Source of the DNA: Rikenella sp031549665
GTDB taxonomy: Bacteria; Bacteroidota; Bacteroidia; Bacteroidales; Rikenellaceae
DNA length: 64,000 nt
Direction: 5' to 3'
NCBI GenBank assembly: GCA_031549665.1
Contig: JAVBPJ010000015.1
Span: 18,328-82,327, forward strand
Each line of letters begins with the position of its first letter. The stretch's first letter is position 1. Shown piece after piece: positions 41,620-50,588 of the stretch. The translations under genes and the position numbers were made by a program. Below the pieces are notes generated by a model. That model saw only the letters and a list, made by a program, of their open reading frames with translations, did not search any database and was not told where the DNA came from.

Positions 41620-44078
41620 CCCCGCGCGCCAGTCTGAACGGCCTGAACGGCCCGCAACGCGACGCGGTCGAACAGTACCAGGGTCCCGCGCTGATCATAG
41701 CCGGCGCCGGATCGGGAAAAACCCGCGTGCTGACCATGCGCATCGCCCACCTGATCGAAGAGGGGGTTCCGCCCCGCAGCATCCTGGCCCTGACCTTCAC
41801 CAACAAGGCCGCGCGCGAAATGCGCGAACGGATGGCCCGCATCCTGCCCCACGAAGCGCTTCGCGGGCTGTGGATGGGGACGTTCCACTCCATCTTCAGC
41901 CGCATCCTGAGGGCCGAAGCCGAACTGCTGGGCTACCCGCCCACCTTTTCCATTTACGACACCGCCGACAGCCGCAACGTGGTCAAGCACATCGTCCGCG
42001 GCCTTGAACTGCCCGACGACCAGTACAAACCCAACGAGGTTTTCGCCCGCATTTCGATGGCCAAGAACAACCTCGTACTGCCCGAAGCCTACGCCGCCAA
42101 CGCCACCCTGACCGAGGAGGACGCCCGCGCAAAACGGCCCCGGCTGGCCGAAATCTACGCCCTGTACTGCGCCCAGTGCCGCCGGAGCGGCGCGATGGAT
42201 TTCGACGACCTGCTGCTGAACACCAACCTGCTGCTGCGCGACCACCCCGCCGCGCTCGACAAGTACGGCGAACTGTTCCGCTACATCCTGGTCGACGAGT
42301 ACCAGGACACGAACTACGCGCAGTACCTGATCGTCAAAAAACTCGCCGATCGCCACCGCAACATCTGCGTGGTGGGCGACGACTCGCAAAGCATCTATTC
42401 GTTCCGGGGCGCGCGGATCGAGAACATCCTCCGTTTCCAGCAGGACTACCCCGACGCCCGCCTCTTCAAACTCGAACAAAATTACCGTTCCACCCGCACC
42501 ATTGTCGAGGCGGCCAACAGCGTGATCGAGAAAAACAGCCGCCGCCTGCCCAAGAAACTCTTTTCGGAGAACGAGGCCGGCGAGCCGATCCGCGTTTTCT
42601 GCACCTACACCGACAAGGATGAAGCCACCCGCGTGGCGGGCGACATCCACACCACCATCTACTGCCGGCAGGCCTCACCCGACCAATTCGCCATCCTGTA
42701 CCGAACCAACGCCCAGTCGCGTATTTTGGAGGAGCAATTGCGCAACCGCAACATTCCCTACCGCATCTACGGCGGGCAGTCGTTCTACCAACGGGCCGAG
42801 ATCAAAGACGCCATCGCCTACCTGCGGCTGGCGGTCAATCCCCGCGACGACGAATCGCTGCGGCGGATCATCAACTTCCCCGCACGGGGGATCGGCGAAA
42901 CGTCGCTCGAAAAGATCGTCGAAACCGCCCGCGCCAAAGGGCTTTCGCTGTGGGAAACCCTCTGCACCCACACCGCCGAGGAGCTTCACCTGCGCGGGCC
43001 GGCCGTGAAGAGCCTCGCCGCCTTCGTCGAAACGTTCGCACAGCTGTTCGAGCGCGCCCCGCAGGCCGACGCCTGGGAACTGGCCATGGAGACGATGGAA
43101 CGCTCCGGCATCCTGCGCCACTACAAAACGAGCAAGCTGATCGAAGACGAATCGCGCCTGCAAAACATCGAGGAGCTGCTGAATTCGATCCACACCTACG
43201 TCGAGGAACACGGCGCGGGGGAAGACTCCCTGCCGGACGACGGCGAATCGCCCCTCGATCCCGCGTTGGCCGAGACCAAAACAGGGGATTCGGCCTCGGA
43301 ATCGGGCCCCGTCACCATCGACCGCTGGCTGCAGGAGATCGCCCTGTTGACCGACCAGGACGCCGACGACAAGGACGATTCGCCCCGCGTAACCCTGCTT
43401 ACGGTACACGCCGCCAAGGGGCTGGAGTTCCGCTACACCTACATCGTGGGGCTGGAGGAGAACCTCTTTCCCTCGCAGCACGGCACCGCCTCGGCCGAGG
43501 AGATCGAGGAGGAGCGCCGTCTGTTTTACGTCGCCCTGACCCGCGCCGAAAAACAGGCCACCCTGAGCTTCGCCCTGTCGCGCTTCCGCTGGGGGACGGT
43601 GGTTCCTTCGCAACCGAGCCGTTTCATCAAGGAGATCGACCCAAAGCACCTGGACATGCCTGACGACGCCCTTTCGTCCGGCGAGGCCTCGTCGGACGAA
43701 AGGCCCAATTTCCGGGGCGGCGGAGCCCCCTGGAGCCGGAACGCGGGCGGTTCGGCGAACCGCCCCGCGCCACGCGGCGGCGGCAAAGCGGCCCCTGCGC
43801 CCGAAACGCCCCCCGCGCGGCCGCCCGCCGGATTCCGCCGGGTCGGGCCGACCCCTGCAATCGCCCCGGGCGGCGCGCCAACGGGAAGTGTCCCGGGTAC
43901 GCCCCTTGCATCGGCCGAGGGCCTGGCCGTAGGGGCAAAGGTCGAACACGAGCGCTTCGGCCCGGGCGAAGTAACGGCCCTGGAACGCACCGCCACCGAC
44001 ACCAAAATCACCGTCCGCTTCGAGGCGGCCGGCACCAAAGTGCTGCTGCTCAAATACGCCAAATTGCGGGTGCTGTAA
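41613..44078 (+). CDS. PcrA/UvrD-type superfamily 1 DNA helicase
   Basis: 821 residues. ATP-dependent 3'-5' helicase for nucleotide-excision and mismatch repair and for clearing stalled RNA polymerase. Motif I is IIAGAGSGKTRVLTMRIAHL, motif II LVDEYQDTNYAQY, motif III GDDSQSIYSFRGA, motif IV EQNYRSTRTIVEAAN, and motif VI VALTRAEKQATLSFA. A Gly/Pro/Ala-rich linker (about 690-760) leads to a C-terminal Tudor-like RNA-polymerase-binding domain (GAKVEHERFGPGEVTALERT). The start at 41613 overlaps ung. The frame is open further upstream inside ung without homology. Confidence 0.95.
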   Translation: MVTPRASLNGLNGPQRDAVEQYQGPALIIAGAGSGKTRVLTMRIAHLIEEGVPPRSILALTFTNKAAREMRERMARILPHEALRGLWMGTFHSIFSRILRAEAELLGYPPTFSIYDTADSRNVVKHIVRGLELPDDQYKPNEVFARISMAKNNLVLPEAYAANATLTEEDARAKRPRLAEIYALYCAQCRRSGAMDFDDLLLNTNLLLRDHPAALDKYGELFRYILVDEYQDTNYAQYLIVKKLADRHRNICVVGDDSQSIYSFRGARIENILRFQQDYPDARLFKLEQNYRSTRTIVEAANSVIEKNSRRLPKKLFSENEAGEPIRVFCTYTDKDEATRVAGDIHTTIYCRQASPDQFAILYRTNAQSRILEEQLRNRNIPYRIYGGQSFYQRAEIKDAIAYLRLAVNPRDDESLRRIINFPARGIGETSLEKIVETARAKGLSLWETLCTHTAEELHLRGPAVKSLAAFVETFAQLFERAPQADAWELAMETMERSGILRHYKTSKLIEDESRLQNIEELLNSIHTYVEEHGAGEDSLPDDGESPLDPALAETKTGDSASESGPVTIDRWLQEIALLTDQDADDKDDSPRVTLLTVHAAKGLEFRYTYIVGLEENLFPSQHGTASAEEIEEERRLFYVALTRAEKQATLSFALSRFRWGTVVPSQPSRFIKEIDPKHLDMPDDALSSGEASSDERPNFRGGGAPWSRNAGGSANRPAPRGGGKAAPAPETPPARPPAGFRRVGPTPAIAPGGAPTGSVPGTPLASAEGLAVGAKVEHERFGPGEVTALERTATDTKITVRFEAAGTKVLLLKYAKLRVL

Positions 44079-44275
44079 CATGTCCGCAACGCCCTCCCGC
44101 TGCCGGGGGTACAATACGTTTGCGGAAAGAGGCTCCCTTTTTCATTCAATGAAGCGGCCGACTCCGGCCCTCGCACCACGACCGAGACGCCCTCAACATG
44201 CGTGGAGGTAAGAACTTTCGTCGTAAAAATCGACCGAAAATTCGGCAAGGGGAGCGGAGATCGAAAAACTTTTCC

Positions 44276-44283
44276 TACATTTA
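44276..44283 (+). promoter_or_regulatory. -7-like box (TACATTTA) for the EF-G paralogue
   Basis: TACATTTA lies about 55 nt before the ATG at 44339, in a 260-bp spacer that otherwise contains no gene. One mismatch to TAnnTTTG. Confidence 0.4.
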
Positions 44284-44338
44284 CGAGGCGTGAAAAAACG
44301 CAACCCAAACCGCAATCATCGTACAAAACCTTACCATT

Positions 44339-46495
44339 ATGAAGAAATACCCCACCAACGAGATTAAAAACATCGTACTCTTAGGGAACTCGGGTTCGGG
44401 AAAAACCACCCTGGCCGAAGCCATGGCTTTTGAAGGGAAAGTGGTAGAACGCCGGGGCAGTGTCGAGGCCGAAAACACCCTGTCGGACTACACCGACATC
44501 GAACACCTGAACAAACGCTCGATCTTCTCGACCCTCCTGTACACCGAGTACAACGGGTACAAGCTCAACATCATCGACACCCCGGGGGCCGACGACTTTT
44601 GCGGCGCCCTGTTCTCGTCGTTCAAGGTGGCCGACGTGGGCGTGATGCTGATCAACGCCCAAAACGGGTTCGAGGTGGGTACCGAAATTCAGGCCCGCTA
44701 TGCTCGGCGGCACGAAAAGCCCGTCGTGGCGGCCATCAACCAGCTCGACAGCGACAAAGCCAACTGGGATGCCGCGATCGATTCGCTGGTGGCCAATTCG
44801 CAGGCCAAACCGGTGCTGGTGCAATACCCCATCAACCCCGGCCCCGAATTCAACGCCTTTGTCGACGTGCTGATGATGAAGATGTACACTTTCAAGGGCG
44901 ACACCGGCATCCGCGAGGAACACCCCATTCCCGAAAGCGAAATGGAACGGGCTTCGGAACTCAACCGCATACTGGTGGAGGCCGCCGCCGAAAACGACGA
45001 AGCCCTGATGGAACTCTACTTCGAAAAAGGCACCCTGACCCAGGACGAAATGCGGTCGGGCCTCAAGGTAGGGCTGGCCAAGCGCGACCTGATCCCCGTT
45101 TTCTGCCTCTCGGGCAAGCGCGACATCGGCGTGAAACGGTTGATGGAGTTTATCATCAACGTGGCTCCCGGCCCGATGAAAGCCCCCAATTTCCGCCTTG
45201 TCGGCGGCGGCGAAGTCGAAGCCAAACCCGACGGCCCCGTGTCGATCTTTGTATTCAAAACCTCGGTCGAACCCCACCTGGGCGAAGTCTGCTTCTTCCG
45301 CGTAATCAGCGGCACCCTTACCGAAGGGATGGAACTCACCAACATGACCACCGGGAATAAGGAGAAGATCGGTCAACTGTTTGTGAGCGCCGGGAAAAAC
45401 CGCGTGAAAGTAACCGAACTCTGCGCCGGCGACATCGGCTGCACCGTCAAGCTCAAGGGAACGCGGGTGAACCACACCCTCAACGGTCCGGGAGCCAACT
45501 GGCAAATCAACCTGATCGGCTTCCCCGCCCCCCGTTTCCGCACCGCCGTCAAGGCCAAAAACAGCGCGGACGACGAAAAACTGGGCGAATTGCTCACCCG
45601 CGCCCACTACGAAGACCCCTCGATCGGGGTCGAGTATTCGAAAGAGTTGAAACAAACCATCCTGAACGGACAGGGCGAACACCACCTGAACCTGCTGAAA
45701 TGGCAGCTCGAAAACCTGCACAAAATCGAGGTCGAATACCTGGCCCCGAAGATTCCCTACCGCGAAACCATCACCAAGATGGCCGCCGCCAACTACCGCC
45801 ACAAGAACCAGTCGGGCGGCGCGGGGCAGTTCGGCGAGGTATTCCTGCTGATCGAACCCTACTACGAGGGAGTAGCCGCCCCGTCGAAATACAAGATCGA
45901 CGGCAAAGAGCTGGTGATGAACATTAAAAACACCGAGGAGATTCCGCTCGACTGGGGCGGCAAACTGGTGTTCTGCAGCGCCATTGTCGGCGGCGCGATC
46001 GACGCCCGCTTCCTGCCCGCCATCCTGAAAGGGATCATGGAAAAGATGGAAGAGGGGCCTCTGACCGGATCGTACGCGCGCGACATCCGCGTGATCGTCT
46101 ACGACGGCAAGATGCACCCGGTAGACTCGAACGAAATTTCGTTCAAACTGGCCGGGCGCAACGCTTTCAAAGAGGCTTTCCGCAACGCCGGGCCCAAGAT
46201 CATGGAACCCATTTACCAGGTGGAAGTGCTGGTTCCCTCCGACCGCCTGGGCGATGTGATGAGCGACCTGCAAAACCGCCGCTCGATCATCGAGGGGATG
46301 ACCAGCGAAAAGGGCTTCGAACTGCTTGCAGCCCGCGTGCCGCTGGCCGAAATGGGACGCTACTCCACCACGCTCAGTTCGCTGACCAACGGACGCGCCA
46401 CCTACACCATGAAGTTCATCGGCTACGAACAGGTTCCCGCCGAAGTGCAGGACAAACTGCTCAAAGCCTACGCCGAAGAGGACAAGGACGAATAA
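44339..46495 (+). CDS. fusA2: Divergent elongation factor G paralogue with altered GTPase motifs
   Basis: 718 residues with the full EF-G domain layout, including domain IV and the C-terminal GRATYTMKFIGYEQVP. The GTPase motifs differ from EF-G. G1 is GNSGSGKTT (16-24), G3 is DTPGADDF with Ala84 in place of the catalytic His, and G4 is NQLD (134-137) in place of NKxD. Bacteroides encodes a similar paralogue, EF-G2, reported to support translocation without GTP hydrolysis and to matter during carbon limitation and gut colonisation. Orthology to it is inference from these shared features. Monocistronic; terminator at 46521-46552. Confidence 0.9.
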   Translation: MKKYPTNEIKNIVLLGNSGSGKTTLAEAMAFEGKVVERRGSVEAENTLSDYTDIEHLNKRSIFSTLLYTEYNGYKLNIIDTPGADDFCGALFSSFKVADVGVMLINAQNGFEVGTEIQARYARRHEKPVVAAINQLDSDKANWDAAIDSLVANSQAKPVLVQYPINPGPEFNAFVDVLMMKMYTFKGDTGIREEHPIPESEMERASELNRILVEAAAENDEALMELYFEKGTLTQDEMRSGLKVGLAKRDLIPVFCLSGKRDIGVKRLMEFIINVAPGPMKAPNFRLVGGGEVEAKPDGPVSIFVFKTSVEPHLGEVCFFRVISGTLTEGMELTNMTTGNKEKIGQLFVSAGKNRVKVTELCAGDIGCTVKLKGTRVNHTLNGPGANWQINLIGFPAPRFRTAVKAKNSADDEKLGELLTRAHYEDPSIGVEYSKELKQTILNGQGEHHLNLLKWQLENLHKIEVEYLAPKIPYRETITKMAAANYRHKNQSGGAGQFGEVFLLIEPYYEGVAAPSKYKIDGKELVMNIKNTEEIPLDWGGKLVFCSAIVGGAIDARFLPAILKGIMEKMEEGPLTGSYARDIRVIVYDGKMHPVDSNEISFKLAGRNAFKEAFRNAGPKIMEPIYQVEVLVPSDRLGDVMSDLQNRRSIIEGMTSEKGFELLAARVPLAEMGRYSTTLSSLTNGRATYTMKFIGYEQVPAEVQDKLLKAYAEEDKDE

Positions 46496-46520
46496 CCGCC
46501 CCCTTCCTCCACCGACCGCC

Positions 46521-46552
46521 ATCGGGCCGACCCTGCACAGGGTCGGCCCGAT
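46521..46552 (+). terminator. Terminator of the EF-G paralogue gene
   Basis: A 15-bp perfect stem (46521-46535 with 46538-46552) followed by TTT, 26 bp after the stop codon. Confidence 0.9.
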
Positions 46553-46599
46553 TTTCGTTGCACCCTTCGCAGCCGGTTGCACGCCGACAAAAAACGGCA

Positions 46600-46632
46600 C
46601 CGGCCGGAGGTGCGTTTGACGCCTCCGGCCGG
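46600..46632 (-). terminator. Terminator of the GH97 gene
   Basis: An 11-bp stem, 46600-46610 with 46622-46632 (CCGGCCGGAGG). On the minus strand TGCCGTTTTTTG follows within 4 nt. Confidence 0.8.
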
Positions 46633-46661
46633 ATATTTTTGCACCCTTTCGCGGAGAGCCG

Positions 46662-48653
46662 TTACTGTTGAACGATCCGGGCGGCGAAGCCTCCGCCGGG
46701 AGCCATTTTGACGGTCAGTTTCCGGTCGGCCGGAACCGCAACAACCTCTTTCTTGTAGTCGCGGCCGATGCGGGGCGCGTTGACCCCGTCGCGGTACAGC
46801 TCCATGTTGTACGACCCTTGCCCGAGGAATGAGAGGTCGAGGCTCAGCTCGCGGGCCTCCCAGTTGGTCAGGGCGCCCACATACCACACCCGGCCGCTTC
46901 GCCGCGCAATGGCGGCATATTCAGCCACCCGGCCCGCCAGAGCCACGGTCTCGTCCCATACGGTGGGTACTCCGGCGATGTATTCGGTACACTCCTCTTC
47001 CTGCATGTAGTTCGACGGGCTGTCGCACAGCATGTTCAGCGGAGACTCGAAAACAACGTACATGGCCAGTTGGCGGCAACGGGTTCCCTGGCTCATCGGC
47101 TCCGAGTTGACCGGACGATAATTTCCCTTGGAGGCGTTCCGCATCGCGCCCTGCGTGTAGTCCATCGGGCCGGCGACCATGCGCACAAAGGGAATGGTAA
47201 CGTCGTACGTAACCATGTCGTAGGAGGGGTCCGACCATTTCATCTGCTCCAGGCCGTTCACCCCCTCGTAATTGACCACGTTCGGATAGGTGCGTTGCAG
47301 GCCGGTGGGCTTGAACACGCCGTGGAAATCGATCAGCATCCGGTGGCGGGCGCACACCTCGGCCGAACGGTAGAGGAACTCAACCACGCGCTGGTCGTCC
47401 CGATCCATGAAATCGAGCTTGAACCCCTTCACACCCATTTCGGCGTAGTGCTTCACCACGGCCTCCATGTTGCGGTCGAAAGCCCAGTAGCCCGCCCACA
47501 GGATAATGCCCACGTTTTTCTGTTTGCCGTAGGCGACCAGCGCCGGAAGGTCGATCTGCGGAACCACCTGCAACATATCGGCCGCCCCGTTCACGGCCCA
47601 CCCCTCGTCGAGGATCACGTACTCGATCCCGTAGCGGGCCGCGAAGTCGATGTAGTATTGATAGGTCTTGTTGTTAACCCCGGTCTCGAAATCAACCCCG
47701 TACAGGTTCCAGTCGTTCCACCACTCCCAGGCCACCTTTCCGGGCCGGATCCAGGAGGGATCGGCCACCCGCGACGGGTCGGCCAGGCGGTACACCATGT
47801 CGCAGTTCAACAGCTCCTTGTCGTCCGCCGAGACGATGAACGTGCGCCAGGGGAACGAACGTGTCCCTTCGGTTTTTGCAATATAATTCTCGCGTTCGCG
47901 CACCAGCAGTTGCAGTTGGTTGTGTCCCCCCTGCACCCACGTTTTCGGATAAGGGGCAAACACCGCTTTCAACTCGGGCCGGTCGGCGCTGTTGTTCAGG
48001 TACATTCCGGGATAGGACTCCAGATTCACCTCCGTGATGCACAGCTTTTTGTGTTCGGGAAGCTCGACCAGCAGGGGGAGGATCAACAACCGTTTGTCGT
48101 TCAGCCTGGTCACCGGAACGTGGTTGTAGGGCTGTTCGAACGAGTTCATGAACTGCTCCTCGAAGGTCGGCTTGGTCGTATTTACGTAGGGGGAGTAGGT
48201 TTTGTAATCGGCCGGGAAACGGTAGGCGGCCTCCTCGGCGGCGACAAGGAGGGTGTCCGGGCGCGCCATCTCGAAACGGTAGGCCATACCCTGGTCGTAC
48301 ATCCGGAAAACCAGCCGGTAGTCGCCCTGAAAGCTCAGGGTAATTTGGTTGTAGGCGTCTTCGACCCGGTCTTTCTTGTAGAATGGCGCGGCGATCTCGC
48401 GGTTCTCCGTCGAACGGCCGACCTTGCGGAGTTTGGCGTCGCGTCCCAGCACTTCGCCTCCGGCCAGGGTCATGGAGATGGACGAGGGGGCCAACACCTC
48501 GGTGGCGCCGTGTTTGAGCGAGAAGGTGATTTGCCTGTCCACCGCAATGGTTGCCGTCAGCGCGCGGTCGGGCGAGGTCAACAGGTAGGTTTTTTGGGCC
48601 CGGGCCGCAAAGCTGCCCAATACAAGGAGTGCGAGAAAAAATCCCTTCTTCAT
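46662..48653 (-). CDS. Glycoside hydrolase family 97, probably retaining (alpha-galactosidase-like)
   Basis: 663 residues with a signal peptide (MKKGFFLALLVLGSFAARAQ), so periplasmic or exported. The order is an N-terminal beta-supersandwich, a (beta/alpha)8 barrel (WEWWNDWNLYGVDFETGVNN, YVILDEGWAVNG) and a C-terminal beta domain. GFKLDFMDRDDQ places an Asp at residue 414. In GH97 this is the nucleophile of the retaining subgroup typified by the Bacteroides alpha-galactosidase, whereas inverting SusB-type enzymes lack it. Calcium-binding glutamates probably lie in the VNYEGVNG region. No SusC/SusD genes are adjacent. Substrate identity is inference. Confidence 0.92.
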   Translation of the reverse strand: MKKGFFLALLVLGSFAARAQKTYLLTSPDRALTATIAVDRQITFSLKHGATEVLAPSSISMTLAGGEVLGRDAKLRKVGRSTENREIAAPFYKKDRVEDAYNQITLSFQGDYRLVFRMYDQGMAYRFEMARPDTLLVAAEEAAYRFPADYKTYSPYVNTTKPTFEEQFMNSFEQPYNHVPVTRLNDKRLLILPLLVELPEHKKLCITEVNLESYPGMYLNNSADRPELKAVFAPYPKTWVQGGHNQLQLLVRERENYIAKTEGTRSFPWRTFIVSADDKELLNCDMVYRLADPSRVADPSWIRPGKVAWEWWNDWNLYGVDFETGVNNKTYQYYIDFAARYGIEYVILDEGWAVNGAADMLQVVPQIDLPALVAYGKQKNVGIILWAGYWAFDRNMEAVVKHYAEMGVKGFKLDFMDRDDQRVVEFLYRSAEVCARHRMLIDFHGVFKPTGLQRTYPNVVNYEGVNGLEQMKWSDPSYDMVTYDVTIPFVRMVAGPMDYTQGAMRNASKGNYRPVNSEPMSQGTRCRQLAMYVVFESPLNMLCDSPSNYMQEEECTEYIAGVPTVWDETVALAGRVAEYAAIARRSGRVWYVGALTNWEARELSLDLSFLGQGSYNMELYRDGVNAPRIGRDYKKEVVAVPADRKLTVKMAPGGGFAARIVQQ

Positions 48654-48710
48654 GATTTTCGAATTTTTAAGTTACCAGGTATCGCTCCGCCCGAGAGGGG
48701 CGGCGTTCCG

Positions 48711-48718
48711 CAAACTTA
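48711..48718 (-). promoter_or_regulatory. -7 box (TAAGTTTG) for the GH97 gene
   Basis: An exact TAnnTTTG on the minus strand, about 57 nt upstream of the ATG at 48653. The leader contains a CCGCCC/GGGCGG hairpin near 48686-48702. Confidence 0.55.
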
Positions 48719-48757
48719 GCGAAAATCCGGGCTCGTACCGGGTAGCCCGCAAAAAAA

Positions 48758-48778
48758 ATGATCCCGCCTGGGGATCAT
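48758..48778 (-). terminator. Second terminator after the small lipoprotein gene
   Basis: An 8-bp stem, ATGATCCC (48758-48765) with GGGATCAT (48771-48778). On the minus strand eight T residues follow, a textbook intrinsic terminator. It overlaps the upstream region of the GH97 promoter. Confidence 0.85.
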
Positions 48779-48787
48779 CCTTCAACA

Positions 48788-48814
48788 AAAACCACCCGAC
48801 GTTGGGGTGGTTTT
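48788..48814 (-). terminator. First terminator after the small lipoprotein gene
   Basis: A 10-bp stem, 48788-48797 (AAAACCACCC) with 48805-48814, in which the terminal A/T pairs supply the T-run on either strand. It lies 50 bp beyond the stop. Confidence 0.8.
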
Positions 48815-48863
48815 CTGTGCACAGTAAGTCAAACAGGCAGGCTCTCTCCCGGAGAGCGGACAA

Positions 48864-49034
48864 CTATTTAACTACGGTGTCGGCTGCTACGGTGTCAACG
48901 GCCAGGGTGTCAACAACGACAACGGTGTCGGTGGCAACGGCGGTTGAGTCAACGGCTTCGGTGTTTGCGGCTGAGCCACAAGCGATCATACCGGCAGCAG
49001 CAGCTACACAAGCAAATTGGAAAATTCTTTTCAT
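48864..49034 (-). CDS. Small lipoprotein with a Val-Asp-Thr repeat tail
   Basis: 56 residues. The N-terminus MKRIFQFACVAAAAGMIACG has a basic start, a hydrophobic core and a lipobox ending at Cys19 (MIAC). The mature peptide is only about 38 residues, poor in anything but Ala, Val, Asp and Thr, with an imperfect repeat of DTV units (DTVVVVDTLAVDTVAADTVV). No homologue is recognised. It has its own promoter (49069-49076) and two terminators, so it is a real transcription unit. It resembles small entericidin- or Lpp-like envelope lipoproteins only in general design. Confidence 0.8.
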   Translation of the reverse strand: MKRIFQFACVAAAAGMIACGSAANTEAVDSTAVATDTVVVVDTLAVDTVAADTVVK

Positions 49035-49068
49035 AGTCTCGTGTTAGTTATGGGGTGTAAAAACGATG

Positions 49069-49076
49069 CAAAGGTA
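49069..49076 (-). promoter_or_regulatory. -7 box (TACCTTTG) for the small lipoprotein gene
   Basis: An exact TAnnTTTG on the minus strand, 34 nt before the ATG at 49034. It faces away from the miaB promoter. Confidence 0.6.
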
Positions 49077-49116
49077 GAAACTTTTTCCCGATTGATGCAC
49101 CTTTATGTAAAAAAAG

Positions 49117-49147
49117 TTGTCCAAGGGGGGCTTCGATCGTATCTTTG
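49117..49147 (+). promoter_or_regulatory. miaB promoter
   Basis: A -33 TTG (49117-49119), a 20-nt spacer and TATCTTTG (49140-49147). Both boxes and the spacing fit the Bacteroidota consensus. The start is expected near 49152, which excludes the TTG at 49145 as the translation start. Confidence 0.7.
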
Positions 49148-49168
49148 CAGGGAAAGATTGTTGTAAAC

Positions 49169-50506
49169 ATGGCGCAAATAGAGTTAATTCCTGAAAATCA
49201 AGGCACTTTTCATATTGAAACTTACGGTTGTCAGATGAACTTCAACGACAGCGAAGTGGTGGTTGCTTTGATGGAACAGGCGGGATTTTCGTACGTCGAC
49301 CACGTCCGCGGGGCCGACATCGTCCTGATCAATACCTGCGCCATCCGCGACAACGCCGAACAGCGCGTGTGGGGACGGCTCCGCGAATTGAAAGGGATCA
49401 AGAACAAACGGCCCGCCCTGCTCGTAGGAGTGATCGGCTGCATGGCCGAGCGGCTCAAGGAGCAGTTGCTGGAACAGGAAAAAAGCGTGGACGTGGTGGT
49501 CGGCCCCGACGGGTACCGCACCCTGCCGCAACTGGTCAGGGAGGCATCGGCCGGGACCAAAGGGGTCAACGTGCTGCTTTCGCGCGAGGAGACCTACGCC
49601 GAGATCAGCCCCGTGCGGCTCGACAAAAACGGCGTAAGCGCATTCGTCAGCATCATGCGCGGTTGCAACAACATGTGTTCCTACTGCGTGGTTCCCTACA
49701 CCCGCGGAGCCGAACGGAGCCGCGACAACCGTACGATCCTGGACGAGGTGCGCGATCTGTACCGGCGCGGTTACCGCGAAGTAACCCTGCTGGGTCAGAA
49801 CGTCAATTCATACCGTTTCGAGGAGGTCGATTTTGCGGCCCTGCTGCGGCAGGTGGCCGAGGTGTCGCCCGCGCTGCGGGTCCGTTTCGCCACCTCGCAC
49901 CCCAAGGACCTCTCCGACCAGGTGATCCAAACCATCGCGGCCTATCCCAACCTTTGCCGTTCGATCCACCTGCCGGCCCAGTCGGGTTCGAACTCCGTAC
50001 TCGAACAGATGAACCGCAAGTACACGCGCGAGTGGTACCTCGACCGCATCGCCGCCATCCGCCGATGGATTCCCGACTGTTCGATCTCGACCGACCTGAT
50101 CGCCGGATTTTCGGGCGAAACGGCCGGGGATCACGCCCAAACCCTGGCGCTGATGGAGGAGGTGGGCTACGAATTCGCCTACATGTTCAAATACTCCGAA
50201 CGACCGGGGACCAAAGCCTCGCGCCACCATCCGGACGACGTGCCGGAGGCGGTGAAGACGGCGCGGCTGACCGAGATCATCAACCTGCAAAACCGGCTCT
50301 CGCTGGCAAGCAACCGCCGCGATGTGGGGAAACGGTTCGAAGTGCTGGTCGAGGGTATTTCGAAACGGTCGACCGACAAGGTGTTCGGCCGCACTTCGCA
50401 AAACAAGGTGGTGGTTTTCGACCGCAATACTTACGGCCCCGGCGACTATGTCGAGGTGGAGATCACCCACTGTTCGAGCGCCACGCTCATCGGCCAGCCG
50501 ATATAA
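49169..50506 (+). CDS. miaB: tRNA-2-methylthio-N6-dimethylallyladenosine synthase
   Basis: 445 residues. A radical-SAM methylthiotransferase acting on i6A37 of tRNAs reading UNN codons. The N-terminal domain has three cysteines for the auxiliary cluster (ETYGCQMN, NTCAIRDNA, IGCMAERL). The radical-SAM motif CNNMCSYC follows in SIMRGCNNMCSYCVVPYTRG, with STDLIAGFSGET downstream. A C-terminal TRAM domain (about 380-445) ends YGPGDYVEVEITHCSSATLI. The ATG at 49169 lies about 17 nt after the predicted transcription start. Confidence 0.97.
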   Translation: MAQIELIPENQGTFHIETYGCQMNFNDSEVVVALMEQAGFSYVDHVRGADIVLINTCAIRDNAEQRVWGRLRELKGIKNKRPALLVGVIGCMAERLKEQLLEQEKSVDVVVGPDGYRTLPQLVREASAGTKGVNVLLSREETYAEISPVRLDKNGVSAFVSIMRGCNNMCSYCVVPYTRGAERSRDNRTILDEVRDLYRRGYREVTLLGQNVNSYRFEEVDFAALLRQVAEVSPALRVRFATSHPKDLSDQVIQTIAAYPNLCRSIHLPAQSGSNSVLEQMNRKYTREWYLDRIAAIRRWIPDCSISTDLIAGFSGETAGDHAQTLALMEEVGYEFAYMFKYSERPGTKASRHHPDDVPEAVKTARLTEIINLQNRLSLASNRRDVGKRFEVLVEGISKRSTDKVFGRTSQNKVVVFDRNTYGPGDYVEVEITHCSSATLIGQPI

Positions 50507-50588
50507 TCGGCGGCCTCTTTTCATTTTTAGGATTGGGATTCAGTCCCTTTTTCTTTCCAACGCCCCTCGCAAACAGAGAGCCGGAGCG

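Noticed and set aside
44381..46600. 739-codon open frame on the minus strand opposite the EF-G paralogue
   Set aside because: His/Gly/Val-rich translation with no domain, fully explained by the complement of a codon-biased gene.
50507..50588. Terminator between the convergent miaB and 7TM-HD genes
   Set aside because: The 82-bp gap is T-rich in places but has no convincing stem.
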